The notes beneath the pieces are model-generated. The model saw only the letters and a list, made by a program, of their open reading frames with translations. It did not search any database and was not told the DNA's origin. Positions 24,597 to 33,483 of a stretch of 52,883 nucleotides of DNA are shown here, in pieces. Made by a program: the position numbers and the translations under genes. The stretch spans positions 1 through 52,883 of the forward strand of contig JAFVAI010000002.1 of assembly GCA_017480545.1 (NCBI GenBank). Reading direction: 5' to 3'. Within the stretch, counting starts at the first letter, position 1. Each line of letters starts with the position of its first letter. The DNA is from Schwartzia sp. (in: firmicutes). Its GTDB lineage: Bacteria > Bacillota > Negativicutes > Selenomonadales > Selenomonadaceae.

Positions 24597-25711
24597 AAGT
24601 CGATCTCCTTTCCGCTTTCTTGTTCCACGGCAATGTTATTCGCTTCGCAATAGCGGGACAGAAGCCGCCGGGCTTTATGTTTCCCTTCCTTGTCCTCTTT
24701 CGCGTCAAGCATGGCCTGTAAAATTTTCACTGCCGTATCATCATCGAAATATCGCACTAAACCGCTTCTCCATTGACGATTTTCGGGTTTTTCTGGGTTT
24801 TTGTAATAGTCCCAGAATCGTACCTTTCTCGCTTCCTTTGGCGTTAGCTCAAGGCAGTAATCACGATTGCCGTGAACTGCGCCACCATTGTTATCGTCGC
24901 CTTCGATGATTGTCCTTATCATAAACGCGCCAAAAATAAAGCGTTCTTTTTCATTTGGGGGAACTGTGGTAAAAATACCGAGTTTATTGACCACTGCACC
25001 ACAAATTTTTCGCGGATCGCCGTTCGCATCAGCTCCGGCGTAGGTACGCCAATCGCGCAGAGCGATGCTTTCTTGGCAGGGATAACTTTTTAGCAAATTT
25101 TTATAGGAAATTTTGCCGTCGTAAAATCGTCTGCAGTCACATCGCTCATTTGAGCACCAAACACGGTGCTCTTTTTCAATATTGTAGCGGATAACTGCTT
25201 CGGAGCATACGCCGTCAAATCCGAATCTTTTATATGTTTTCCCCCCATTGCAGTAGTTCAATTTGAAGGCGACGTTGTTTCGGGAATTATTTTTCTTGCG
25301 AGATGGAAGCGGTGGCTTTTTTTGCGACTGTTTTGACGGTCGTTTTTCTGTCCGCCGCAAATATTTTGCAATTTCTGCGGCGCTCTCTTTGTCGGCACAT
25401 GTCAAGTGTTTCTCAAATGCCTGTGGAAACAAGAACTCTACCTCGCGTTCAGCAAACGCAACCTTTGTAGTTGTTTTGCCGATTTGGGTTACAGTCCCTT
25501 CACCAAAAGTTTTGTGCAGCACTTTCAAGCCTATGATACCCGGTAGAGTGTTGTCTGTTGCTTCGCGGCTTGGATTTCTAAGCGGACAATGCCTGCCGCT
25601 GAATCTGTAAGCGACCGGCAACATTGTTCCTCTCCGTAAACATTTTATTCCGTCCTTATACTTGCACCCTATACAATCCGAATGCGAACCTTTCTTTATC
25701 AAACTTGGCAC
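24593..25711 (-). CDS. Uncharacterised Cys-rich protein with a Tudor-like segment
   Basis: A 372-residue protein of unknown function. Residues 10-45 carry cysteines in a C-x2-C-x7-C pattern (CIGCKYKDGIKC), a possible metal site. Residues 60-100 (VLHKTFGEGTVTQIG, then VAFAEREVEFLFPQAF) resemble the Tudor/CarD-like tail of UvrD helicases. After a basic linker rich in Lys and Ser comes a conserved-looking domain with CSNERCDCRRFYDG, LRDWRTYAG, ELTPKEARKVRFWDYY and LVRYFDDDTAVKIL. It overlaps the TPR gene by four bases. A DNA-binding or RNA-polymerase-contact role is possible; this is inference only. Confidence 0.55.
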   Translation of the reverse strand: MPSLIKKGSHSDCIGCKYKDGIKCLRRGTMLPVAYRFSGRHCPLRNPSREATDNTLPGIIGLKVLHKTFGEGTVTQIGKTTTKVAFAEREVEFLFPQAFEKHLTCADKESAAEIAKYLRRTEKRPSKQSQKKPPLPSRKKNNSRNNVAFKLNYCNGGKTYKRFGFDGVCSEAVIRYNIEKEHRVWCSNERCDCRRFYDGKISYKNLLKSYPCQESIALRDWRTYAGADANGDPRKICGAVVNKLGIFTTVPPNEKERFIFGAFMIRTIIEGDDNNGGAVHGNRDYCLELTPKEARKVRFWDYYKNPEKPENRQWRSGLVRYFDDDTAVKILQAMLDAKEDKEGKHKARRLLSRYCEANNIAVEQESGKEIDL

Positions 25712-25769
25712 TTCCCTTCACGAGCTTATTTTCATTTCATTGCTTGGTTTCACCGTATCTTCCGCGAAT

Positions 25770-25804
25770 GCCAAGGGAACGGAGACAATTTCTGTTCCCT
25801 TGGC
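25770..25804. other. Perfect 11-base hairpin between the helicase and Cys-rich genes
   Basis: GCCAAGGGAAC (25770-25780) and GTTCCCTTGGC (25794-25804) are exact inverted repeats around a 13-base loop, in the 137-base gap before the Cys-rich gene. There is no T run on either strand, so it is not a standard terminator; it may be an operator, an RNA processing site or an attenuator. Confidence 0.55.
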
Positions 25805-25848
25805 AAAGCGGATGAGAAAGAGAGTGTATCGAAAGTGCGTTGTATAAT

Positions 25849-28533
25849 TTACATTGCGAAGAATTTGTCAAACTCCGGGAAATGATAACTCAGGAAATGG
25901 TCGTGTTCGTTGAAATCCGGGTAGCGGTGCTCCAATTCGCGGAACTCCGTCCCGTGATGGGGGATGAGCTGATGCAGGCATTCGTGATAGATGAGATACT
26001 TCATCGTTTCCCGCGGAACGTCCACGGAATCCAAAACGCAATTTACCTTGATATGGTCGGTGGCCGTCATATATTCCGCATAGTAGCTCTTATACCCGCG
26101 CCGCGTCCATGCGATGGTCGGGCGGCGGTAACCTTCGCCTAAGTTTTCGCGTTGCTCGGCGATGACTTCGTCAAGGAGCGTGTCAAGGGACTCGGGAAAC
26201 GGCTCCGGCGAAAGATGGTAATACGCCTTATCGACTTCCTCTACCCGTGTACCGATGGGAACAATGCCTTTCGGGTAGGTCATGAAGTCCAAGATGCGGC
26301 GCTTGTAATAGTCTTTGTTTCCATAGAGGCTGTCAATGATGTCGCTATGTGCCTCATATTTTTTCTCAATGAAGGCAAATCCCTGCGCCATCGGAAGATT
26401 ATCGGCCATGAGCTTTTGCGATACGACGGCGGGGTCAATCTCGTCACGTTCGCCAAAGGTGTGCAGCTCCGGGAAGGCTTTTTCTGCCCGAATCCAATCC
26501 GCGATATCCGCGAGGTCATCCGGCTGCGGCATCAGGCCGAATCCGTCGAAGTATGTTTCCAGCAGTTCTTTTCCGTCCGGCTCCGGCCCGGCGATGATTT
26601 TTTCCGTATCGGCTTTCATCGCTCCAAATCCCTCCGTTTGGCAGTCAAATACAAGAATTTTCTCGTCGTTGCCCTCGTCGTCGATAACGCTGTACCAGCC
26701 CAGCGGCAGCCGCGCCGCCTTGGCGTTGACCGTAAGCCCGCGATAGATGAAGCCGCGCGCGACCGCGATGACAAGCTCCATAGGAATGAGGTCGGGCGGC
26801 TGGCTTCCGCCGCCTGACACCGGAGGCTCCGGCTTTACTTCTTCCAAGCCTTCCCAAACATTCCTAAGTCCTGACCAGCGCATGAATACAGACCACTTGC
26901 CGCAGAAATCCACCACGTTCACCGTCTCCGTGCCGCCCATACCGACGCCCCTCATGCCGCGTCCGATCATCTGCATCAGGAGTGTGTCGCTGCCTGTCGG
27001 GCGGGTCAGGAACACCGTCTGGATTTCCGGGATATCGCTTCCTTCCGTCAGAATGTTGATGTTCACAAGCACGTCGAGATGGTCGTCCTTACCGGATTCG
27101 TCTTTGTGGTTGCTGTCACGGAAACGCCGGATAACAGCTTCGTTTTCCTTCTTTCCGTTTAGACTGTAAACATAATCGCAGGCGACGCCGCGCTCCCTCA
27201 GCATATCGCTCAAAACCGCCGCGTGGTAGCCGTTCAAGGCAAAGATAAGCGTCTTTCCGTACTTTTCGCGATTGTTCATGTACTCGGAGATAATGGCCTC
27301 GTTCCGTTCGTTTGATTTCGCAATCACTTCAATCGTGCGTTCCGTGAGCTCACCGCGCCGCCGGATAAGGTTCATCTCGTTCTCGTCCTTCACGACGGCC
27401 TCGATATCGTCATTTGTGTCGCGGGGGATATGGATCGGCTTTGCGAGCGTACCGTCCGTGATGAGCTTTGTCATTGGAATCTTGTAAATGATATTGTCGT
27501 CAAAGAGCTTTTTGAGGGCGGCGGTTCCGGCATCCGTATATTTGACCGGGGTGGCCGTGAGACCGAGCAGTTTCGCGTCCGGGCGCACTTTCCGTATGTC
27601 TCGGACAATCCGCTGGTAGGTCGGCGCCGTGGTGTGATGGGCTTCGTCCACTACGATGATGACCTTTTTCGCGAGAGGCTTCGTAAGGTAGCCCGTCTTC
27701 CGGCAAAGGCTCTGCACGTTGCCGACTACGAGGCCGTCCCCCTTGCTGAGCGCGTGAGCCGAAGTGTGCATCCCGGAAACGCAGACCATGCGAAGCTCGT
27801 CCGGCGTATTTTTGTCTCCCTCGGTCAAGCGCCGCTCCCTCGCGATGGGGGCGAGGCGATAAAGAGCTTCCGCCGCTTGCTCCACCAGCATGTGGCGATG
27901 CGCGAGCCATACGATCTCGTAGCCGCGGGACGCCATTTCACGGAGCAGGAAATAAGCGCTTGTCATGGTCTTGCCGCTGCCCGTCGGCATCATCAGGACG
28001 CCCGATTGCTTATCCTCGTCGATGAAAAACCTTTTGAGCTTGGCAACCGCTTCCTGCTGGTAAGGGTATAGGGAAACCTCTGTCGCGGCAGTTTTTGTGA
28101 GGTCTATCGTGACGGGCTTCGTGAACGTCGTTTCCGTCTCGAAATCGGGGAGGCCGTCTTTCATAAGCTCCACCTTATATGCCTCGACCACGGTATTCGT
28201 GAGGTTCTTCCGGCGAAGCAGGAGCAGGATATCTTCCGGCTCCATGTTCTTTTTGAATCCCCCGTAATTGAGCTTCGCGAGATGTTCGGCGATGCTTTTC
28301 AGGTGTGCGCCCTTCTGCGCCTCGCGGAAGTAATCCTCGATTTCGCGCCGATACTTTTGGATGAAGAACGGATTCGGCCATTCGGCAATCTCCGAAATAT
28401 ACGGCGCGAGCAAATCCTTGTCGGAGAGATCCGTTTCCGGTTTGTCATACTCCGGGGTGAGCTCGCTGTAAACCACCGCCTTGATGAATCCCGGCGAGAG
28501 CCTTGTCCAGTCAAACATTGTTTTCTTCTTCAC
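25849..28533 (-). CDS. SF2 helicase fused to a C-terminal HExxH metalloprotease
   Basis: An 894-residue protein. Residues 155-550 are a superfamily 2 helicase: MMPTGSGKT (183-189), VVDEAHH (DEAH at 296-299), GLTATP (324-329) and QMIGRGMRG (motif VI). The N-terminal 150 residues and the region 560-800 are not recognised. The C-terminal 100 residues contain YHECLH (HExxH, His850-Glu851-His854) and then HGTEF with a probable third zinc ligand His860, the layout of SprT/YgjP-type minigluzincins. The GTG start is chosen for GGAGG seven bases upstream; an ATG lies 21 codons earlier. A helicase plus protease in one chain suggests removal of proteins from nucleic acid. It follows the HTH gene by 96 bases. 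Confidence 0.8.
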   Translation of the reverse strand: MKKKTMFDWTRLSPGFIKAVVYSELTPEYDKPETDLSDKDLLAPYISEIAEWPNPFFIQKYRREIEDYFREAQKGAHLKSIAEHLAKLNYGGFKKNMEPEDILLLLRRKNLTNTVVEAYKVELMKDGLPDFETETTFTKPVTIDLTKTAATEVSLYPYQQEAVAKLKRFFIDEDKQSGVLMMPTGSGKTMTSAYFLLREMASRGYEIVWLAHRHMLVEQAAEALYRLAPIARERRLTEGDKNTPDELRMVCVSGMHTSAHALSKGDGLVVGNVQSLCRKTGYLTKPLAKKVIIVVDEAHHTTAPTYQRIVRDIRKVRPDAKLLGLTATPVKYTDAGTAALKKLFDDNIIYKIPMTKLITDGTLAKPIHIPRDTNDDIEAVVKDENEMNLIRRRGELTERTIEVIAKSNERNEAIISEYMNNREKYGKTLIFALNGYHAAVLSDMLRERGVACDYVYSLNGKKENEAVIRRFRDSNHKDESGKDDHLDVLVNINILTEGSDIPEIQTVFLTRPTGSDTLLMQMIGRGMRGVGMGGTETVNVVDFCGKWSVFMRWSGLRNVWEGLEEVKPEPPVSGGGSQPPDLIPMELVIAVARGFIYRGLTVNAKAARLPLGWYSVIDDEGNDEKILVFDCQTEGFGAMKADTEKIIAGPEPDGKELLETYFDGFGLMPQPDDLADIADWIRAEKAFPELHTFGERDEIDPAVVSQKLMADNLPMAQGFAFIEKKYEAHSDIIDSLYGNKDYYKRRILDFMTYPKGIVPIGTRVEEVDKAYYHLSPEPFPESLDTLLDEVIAEQRENLGEGYRRPTIAWTRRGYKSYYAEYMTATDHIKVNCVLDSVDVPRETMKYLIYHECLHQLIPHHGTEFRELEHRYPDFNEHDHFLSYHFPEFDKFFAM

Positions 28534-28629
28534 GTTGATTCCTCCATTCCGTTTTTTGTGGTATTTCCTTGGCATGGTCAAAGTATAACAAGGCAACTGC
28601 CAAAAACGGTGGACAACTTGTCCAAAACT

Positions 28630-29115
28630 TCACTTGTCGAGCTGTATCCCAAACGAGGCGCAGGATTCGTAGAATTTGCCGATGTCATCCCCACATTTGA
28701 TCGCGTCCACCACAATACAGTCGAAAAGCTGCTCCTCCGGCTCCAAGCTGTGGCCCTGCATGGTAAAAAGTTTCATGCTTTGTTCCAGCGTGAGCGGCGT
28801 TCCGACGCACAGCTTGGCGACGGCGACTCTTGTAATGGGACGCTTGTTGCGAAGGTACTTTCGCATAATGGCTTCTGTCAGCCCTGTGCGGGTTTCCAGC
28901 TTCGTGAAATTTCCATCGTAAGGTATGGGCGCCGCGAAGATTCTTGAAAATTCCCGCTGAAGCAAAATTTGTTTTTTCGCCGAAGGGAGCGGAAGACCCG
29001 CATCGCCGGGGCGCAGCATGGCGGTTGCCGTGTTGCGTTCCTCGGGAAATGTCAGACCGTCGGAAGAAAATGTGTGGTTTCGTATATAATCTTTGTCAAT
29101 CTTTGAAAAATCCAT
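28630..29115 (-). CDS. Small HTH-like protein upstream of the helicase-protease
   Basis: A 161-residue protein. The central part (LETRTGLTEAIMRKYL, then RNKRPITRVAVAKLCVG) looks like a helix-turn-helix of the Cro/CI kind; the C-terminal 60 residues are acidic and helical and include two cysteines. The ATG at 29115 has GGAGG ten bases upstream; two in-frame ATGs lie upstream (29130, 29148). It is followed by the helicase-protease gene on the same strand, so it may control it or be its partner. Divergent from the RhuM gene across a 190-base gap. Confidence 0.6.
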   Translation of the reverse strand: MDFSKIDKDYIRNHTFSSDGLTFPEERNTATAMLRPGDAGLPLPSAKKQILLQREFSRIFAAPIPYDGNFTKLETRTGLTEAIMRKYLRNKRPITRVAVAKLCVGTPLTLEQSMKLFTMQGHSLEPEEQLFDCIVVDAIKCGDDIGKFYESCASFGIQLDK

Positions 29116-29306
29116 GTTCCGAGCCTCCATGAAAGAATGTAGTTCCAACTCTCACCGTAATATTCTTCGCGTATGACTGATTTCCTTTTCAATGATGAAA
29201 CTTTCGATACAATAAGAACGGAAAACGAAGTTTCGCGCAACAAAAAGGGTTTCGGCATAAAATGGCGAATAACTGAAGGAAAATCCTGTCTAATCTGATT
29301 GAGGAC

Positions 29307-30332
29307 GTGAACGAATTGAGTACGAAAGACATGGCGCTCCGTTCGAGCGCGGCGGAATATCTGACATATATCGCCTCAACGGGCGAAAGCCAAGGCATTG
29401 AAGCAATCTACGCAGACGAAAACGTCTGGCTTTCGCAAAAAATGTTGGCGGCGCTTTATGATGTGAAAAGCCACACTATAAATTATCATTTGAGAAAAAT
29501 CTTCAAGGACGCAGAATTAGAGGAATTGGCAGTTGCTCGAATTTTTCGAGTAACTGCTTCCGACGGAAAACAATACCAAATAAAACATTTCAACTTAAAA
29601 GCGATTATTGCCGTCGGAAATAAAGTAAATTCAGCAAAAGCGGTGCAATTTCGCAAATGGGCAAATCATATCATTGAGGAATACACCATCAAAGGCTGGG
29701 TCATGGACGACGAGCGGCTGAAACGCGGCACCTACCTCACGGATAAATACTACGAGGAACAACTGGAACGCATTCGCGAGATACGCGCCAGCGAGCGGAA
29801 ATTCTACCAAAAGGTCACGGACATCTACGCGACGGCGGTGGACTACGACAGCACGGCGAACGCGACGCGCCGTTTCTACGCCAACGTGCAGAACAAGATG
29901 CACTTCGCCGTCCACGGGCACACGGCGGCGGAGCTAATCGTGGACCGCGCCGACAGTGAAAAGCCGCACATGGGGCTGACCACATGGCAGGACGCGCCAA
30001 ACGGAAAAATCAAGCCCTCCGACGTCGTCATAGCAAAAAATTATTTGTCGGAAACGGAAATGCGGCAGCTTAACCGCATGGTGTCGGCCTACCTCGACTA
30101 CGCCGAGGACATGGCGAAGCGCAAAATCCCGCTGACGATGGCGGATTGGGAAGAGCGGCTGAACCGCTTCATCGAGATGTTTGAATACGGCCTTCTGCAA
30201 GACGCAGGAAAAGTGACCGCCGAAATCGCAAAGCTCCATGCTTTGAGCGAATTCGAGAAATACCGCGTGATACAGGACAAGGAGTATATTTCCGATTTTG
30301 ATAAATTTCTGATGGAGCAGGAGGAAAAATAG
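29307..30332 (+). CDS. RhuM family protein
   Basis: A 341-residue protein of the RhuM (virulence RhuM) family. The N-terminal part has a DNA-binding-like module (VWLSQKMLAALYDVKSHTIN) followed by the characteristic FNLKAIIAVGNKVNSAKAVQFRKWA. The C-terminal half, with Fic-like words (NKMHFAVHGHTAAELIVDR), is also family-typical. RhuM genes are common in defence islands and type I restriction loci; their activity is unknown. The start is uncertain: GTG at 29307, TTG at 29316 (better spacing to GAGG) or ATG at 29331. The 3' half is more GC-rich than the 5' half. Confidence 0.85.
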   Translation: MNELSTKDMALRSSAAEYLTYIASTGESQGIEAIYADENVWLSQKMLAALYDVKSHTINYHLRKIFKDAELEELAVARIFRVTASDGKQYQIKHFNLKAIIAVGNKVNSAKAVQFRKWANHIIEEYTIKGWVMDDERLKRGTYLTDKYYEEQLERIREIRASERKFYQKVTDIYATAVDYDSTANATRRFYANVQNKMHFAVHGHTAAELIVDRADSEKPHMGLTTWQDAPNGKIKPSDVVIAKNYLSETEMRQLNRMVSAYLDYAEDMAKRKIPLTMADWEERLNRFIEMFEYGLLQDAGKVTAEIAKLHALSEFEKYRVIQDKEYISDFDKFLMEQEEK

Positions 30333-30419
30333 CGTTTTTTCTCGCTTTCGCGCAAAGCAAAAAGGGTGTCCGGCGCAAAGGGCGAATATTCACTTAATAC
30401 GGAACAACGGAGGCGAAAC

Positions 30420-30854
30420 ATGGACAACGCAAAGAAACAGGAGCGCGACGCGCTGCCGGAAAAGGGATCCCATGCCGTTTACGGAGACATCCGCCAAAGG
30501 ATTCTCGCGGCAAAACAATCGGTTGCCCGCGCCGTCAATTCCTCGATGGTCATGCTGTATTGGGAAGTAGGGCAGAAGATTTTCCCCGCCTGTGAAGGGA
30601 AGCGCGCCGAATATAGGAAAGGCTTGCTGTCTATGCTTTTGGAACGGTTGACGGCGGAGTTTGGCAAAGGGTACACCGTCCGCAATTTACAAGTCATGCG
30701 GCAATTTTACGAAGCATTTCCGAATACGCACACACTGTGTGCGCAATTAAGCTGGTCCCATTATCGGCTTTTGGTTCGGGTGACAGACCCCAAAGCCCGC
30801 GCTTTTACACGGCGGAATGCTCAACTGCCGGCTTTGCCGGAGACTGACTCATGA
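30420..30854 (+). pseudogene. Truncated YhcG/DUF1016-type nuclease gene
   Basis: The first 125 or so residues match the N-terminal domain of YhcG-like PDDEXK nucleases (IRQRILAAKQSVARAVNSSM, YWEVGQKI, LSWSHYRLLVRV). After DPKARAF the family normally continues into the rest of the DUF1016 region and a C-terminal nuclease domain, about 200 residues more. Here the sequence changes to an unrelated 15-residue tail and stops. The catalytic domain is therefore lost. The ATG follows GGAGG. The stop overlaps the start of the helicase gene (ATGA), so the remnant still provides coupled translation for it. Confidence 0.75.
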
Positions 30855-33433
30855 ACACGATTCTGAACCCCGCCCAGCAAACCGTCGTCGATACCCTTGA
30901 CCGGAACGTGCTGCTGCTGGCCCCCGCCGGGACGGGAAAAACCGATACGATCGCGCGGCGCATCGCGCACATCTTGGCGCTTGGCCTCGCCGCGCCGGAA
31001 GAGATTCTCTGCCTGACGTTCACGAACAAGGCGTGCAAAGAAATGGCGGACCGGATCGAGGGGCTGCTGCCCGCCGAGGGGCGGCGCGTCGTGGTGAAGA
31101 CGATCCACAGCCTCTGCTATACGATTCTCCGGCAGGAAGCGAAGCGCCGGACCGAGTTTTTTTCGGATTTCGCCGTGTTCGACGAGGAGGATTGCCGAGA
31201 GGCGCTTCGCGATCTGAACCTTGGCGGCTTTGATTTGAGCAAGTTGCAAAATCTGGTGGAGCTGATCAAAAAAAGCCGCGCGATGTATGACGTTTACTCG
31301 GAAAATGGCGCGGAGGATTATCGGCAAATCGTCGCGCGCCTATTCGAGGAACGCCGCGAAAAAGTCCTTTCCCTTTGTACCGACAACCATTTTCGGCCCG
31401 ACGAGGCGCTGGCGTCGTTCATCGAGAACCGGGGCGCGGAGTTGGTCTTGCGCTACAATCGCGCGTTGGCGGAGCTTCACGGCATGGATTTCTGCGATTT
31501 GGTTGCTGGCGTCTACGAGCTGTTTCGCGACGGGGAAGCCGCCCGCCGCTGGCGGGAGCGCTTCCGCTTTCTCACCGTGGACGAGGTGCAGGACACCGAC
31601 GAGCTAGAATACGAAATCCTGTCCAAGCTGTTCGACGGCAGGAATATCCTGCTGACAGGCGATATATTCCAGACCGTTTACGAATGGCGCGGATCGAATC
31701 CCTCCCGACTGCTGGCTCGCTACCGGGAGGAATACGATCCGTTGGAGCTTGCATTCCGCACCAATTACCGCGCGACGCGTACGCTGCTCCAAGCTTCCCG
31801 CGACTGCCTCGAAGCTTTCTTTCCGTCGGAAGCCGCGGCAAATGACGGGGAGGACTTCGAGGCCGCGAGTCCAGAAGCGGGCGCGCCGATTTCCCTGAAG
31901 GGCTGCCGCGACCTCTGGGAAGAAGGCGAATGGATTTACCGAAGGATCCAAAGCCTCGATGTCACAGATCCATCCCGGATCTGTGTGCTGACTCGAAACA
32001 ACCGTCAGACCCGGCGCATCTGCCTTGCCCTGGAAGCGGCTGCCCGCAGCTACGCGCCGGAACCGCCTTGGCCCTTCATGCTGATTGACGAGTTCCAGTT
32101 TTTCCGTCGGCAGGAAGTGAAGGACGCGCTGGCTTTCCTGAAGCTCGCGGTCAATCGGCACGACCTTGTCAGCCTGCGGCGCGTGTTGAAACGTTTCGGC
32201 CTCGGCATCGGCGTGAAGACCATCGAAAAAATCGAATCCGAATCCATGCGCGCGGCAGGGCTCAGGCTGACGGATTTTCTCGACGAGACCGCGCTCGACG
32301 CAGGGGATCCCTTCGCACCGCTTTTGCACGCCTTAGTGTGCGAAAATGTCGTGGTCTTCGATGTGGAATCGACAGGCGTGGATGTGATGAAGGACGAAAT
32401 CGTGCAAATCGCCGCCATCCGTCTTGACAAAGACGGAACGCCGAAAGAAAGCTTCACGAGGTTCCTGCGGAACGAAAAAAGCGTCGGCGCGTCGGAAGCT
32501 GTGCACGGATTTTCCGACGCATTTTTGCGGGAAAAGGGAGAAGAGCCGCGCACGGTGCTGGCGGAATTTCTCGATTTTCTCCGTGGCGCGTGGATTGTCG
32601 GCCACAACGTGACATACGATATTTCCATCCTGACAAATGAGCTGGAGCGGCTCGACCTTCCGGAGCCGGAGTTTCCGGGCTATTCCGACACGCTGGACAT
32701 CTTCCGCCGCTTTTACCCGAATCTGCCGAACCACCGGCTGGAATTTCTCGGCAAGCGGTTCGAGGTGAAACACAAATCCTCCCACGACGCCTTTGACGAC
32801 ATCTGCGCGACGGCGGAGCTATTGATGTACGCCGTCGAGCATAATATCCGGCCCACGGCGGAGCCCCGCCGGGTCTGTATCGGGACTTTCGGCAAAGTCT
32901 TTCGGGCGATTGCCTCGGTGTTTACGGAATTTCGGAGCCTCGCGTACAAGGAGAGGCCGACGGATTTCCTCGCCCGTGTCGTGAAAAGCCAACTGGAAGC
33001 CTACTACGCAAAAGAGCCGCAGCGCATGGAGCATCTGCGGCAACTCTATCGCATCGTCAGGGAACGGGACGACAACCGGCTCCCGCCCCGGGAAGCCCTC
33101 CAAAAAATTTTGACGCTGGCTACGTTGTCGAACAGCGAATTTGAAATGAGCCTGAAGGAACGCCCGAAAACCCCGGTCATCACCGTCCACCAAGCCAAGG
33201 GGTTGGAATTCGAATACGTCTTCCTGGCGGGCTTGGAAGACGGCGCGTTTCCATCGTTCCAAGCCATCCGCTCCGGCCAAGCGGAAGAGGAAAAGCGTCT
33301 CTTTTACGTGGCAATCACCCGGGCGAAAAAAGAGCTGTTCCTGTCGTGGAGCCAATACGGTGACTACAATCGGGAGCGGCTTCCCAGTCCGTTCCTCTCC
33401 GCGATTCCGAGAAAATATATCATACCTTCGTAA
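30851..33433 (+). CDS. UvrD/Rep-family helicase with an embedded DEDDh exonuclease
   Basis: An 860-residue fusion. The superfamily 1 helicase opens with a Q motif (LNPAQQTVV), Walker A APAGTGKT (24-31) and LTFTNKACKEM, continues with DEVQDTDELE, and closes with VHQAKGLEFEYVFLAGLEDG and RLFYVAITRAKKEL. Between residues about 498 and 670 lies a DnaQ-like 3'-5' exonuclease: FDVESTG (Asp504, Glu506), HNVTYD (His585, Asp590) and SHDAFDD (His645, Asp650), so all DEDDh residues are present. The exonuclease is inserted in the helicase rather than added at an end. Likely role: unwinding coupled to 3' end trimming in repair or defence. Confidence 0.88.
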   Translation: MNTILNPAQQTVVDTLDRNVLLLAPAGTGKTDTIARRIAHILALGLAAPEEILCLTFTNKACKEMADRIEGLLPAEGRRVVVKTIHSLCYTILRQEAKRRTEFFSDFAVFDEEDCREALRDLNLGGFDLSKLQNLVELIKKSRAMYDVYSENGAEDYRQIVARLFEERREKVLSLCTDNHFRPDEALASFIENRGAELVLRYNRALAELHGMDFCDLVAGVYELFRDGEAARRWRERFRFLTVDEVQDTDELEYEILSKLFDGRNILLTGDIFQTVYEWRGSNPSRLLARYREEYDPLELAFRTNYRATRTLLQASRDCLEAFFPSEAAANDGEDFEAASPEAGAPISLKGCRDLWEEGEWIYRRIQSLDVTDPSRICVLTRNNRQTRRICLALEAAARSYAPEPPWPFMLIDEFQFFRRQEVKDALAFLKLAVNRHDLVSLRRVLKRFGLGIGVKTIEKIESESMRAAGLRLTDFLDETALDAGDPFAPLLHALVCENVVVFDVESTGVDVMKDEIVQIAAIRLDKDGTPKESFTRFLRNEKSVGASEAVHGFSDAFLREKGEEPRTVLAEFLDFLRGAWIVGHNVTYDISILTNELERLDLPEPEFPGYSDTLDIFRRFYPNLPNHRLEFLGKRFEVKHKSSHDAFDDICATAELLMYAVEHNIRPTAEPRRVCIGTFGKVFRAIASVFTEFRSLAYKERPTDFLARVVKSQLEAYYAKEPQRMEHLRQLYRIVRERDDNRLPPREALQKILTLATLSNSEFEMSLKERPKTPVITVHQAKGLEFEYVFLAGLEDGAFPSFQAIRSGQAEEEKRLFYVAITRAKKELFLSWSQYGDYNRERLPSPFLSAIPRKYIIPS

Positions 33434-33475
33434 AAAAATGACCGCAACCTTGTTCAGGCTACGGTCATTTTTTTG
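33434..33475. terminator. Terminator after the UvrD-exonuclease gene
   Basis: AAAAAAATGACCG pairs with CGGTCATTTTTTT around a 19-base loop, with A and T runs on both sides. It can serve both this gene and the convergent diguanylate cyclase gene. Confidence 0.85.
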
Positions 33476-33483
33476 TTGTTTCT

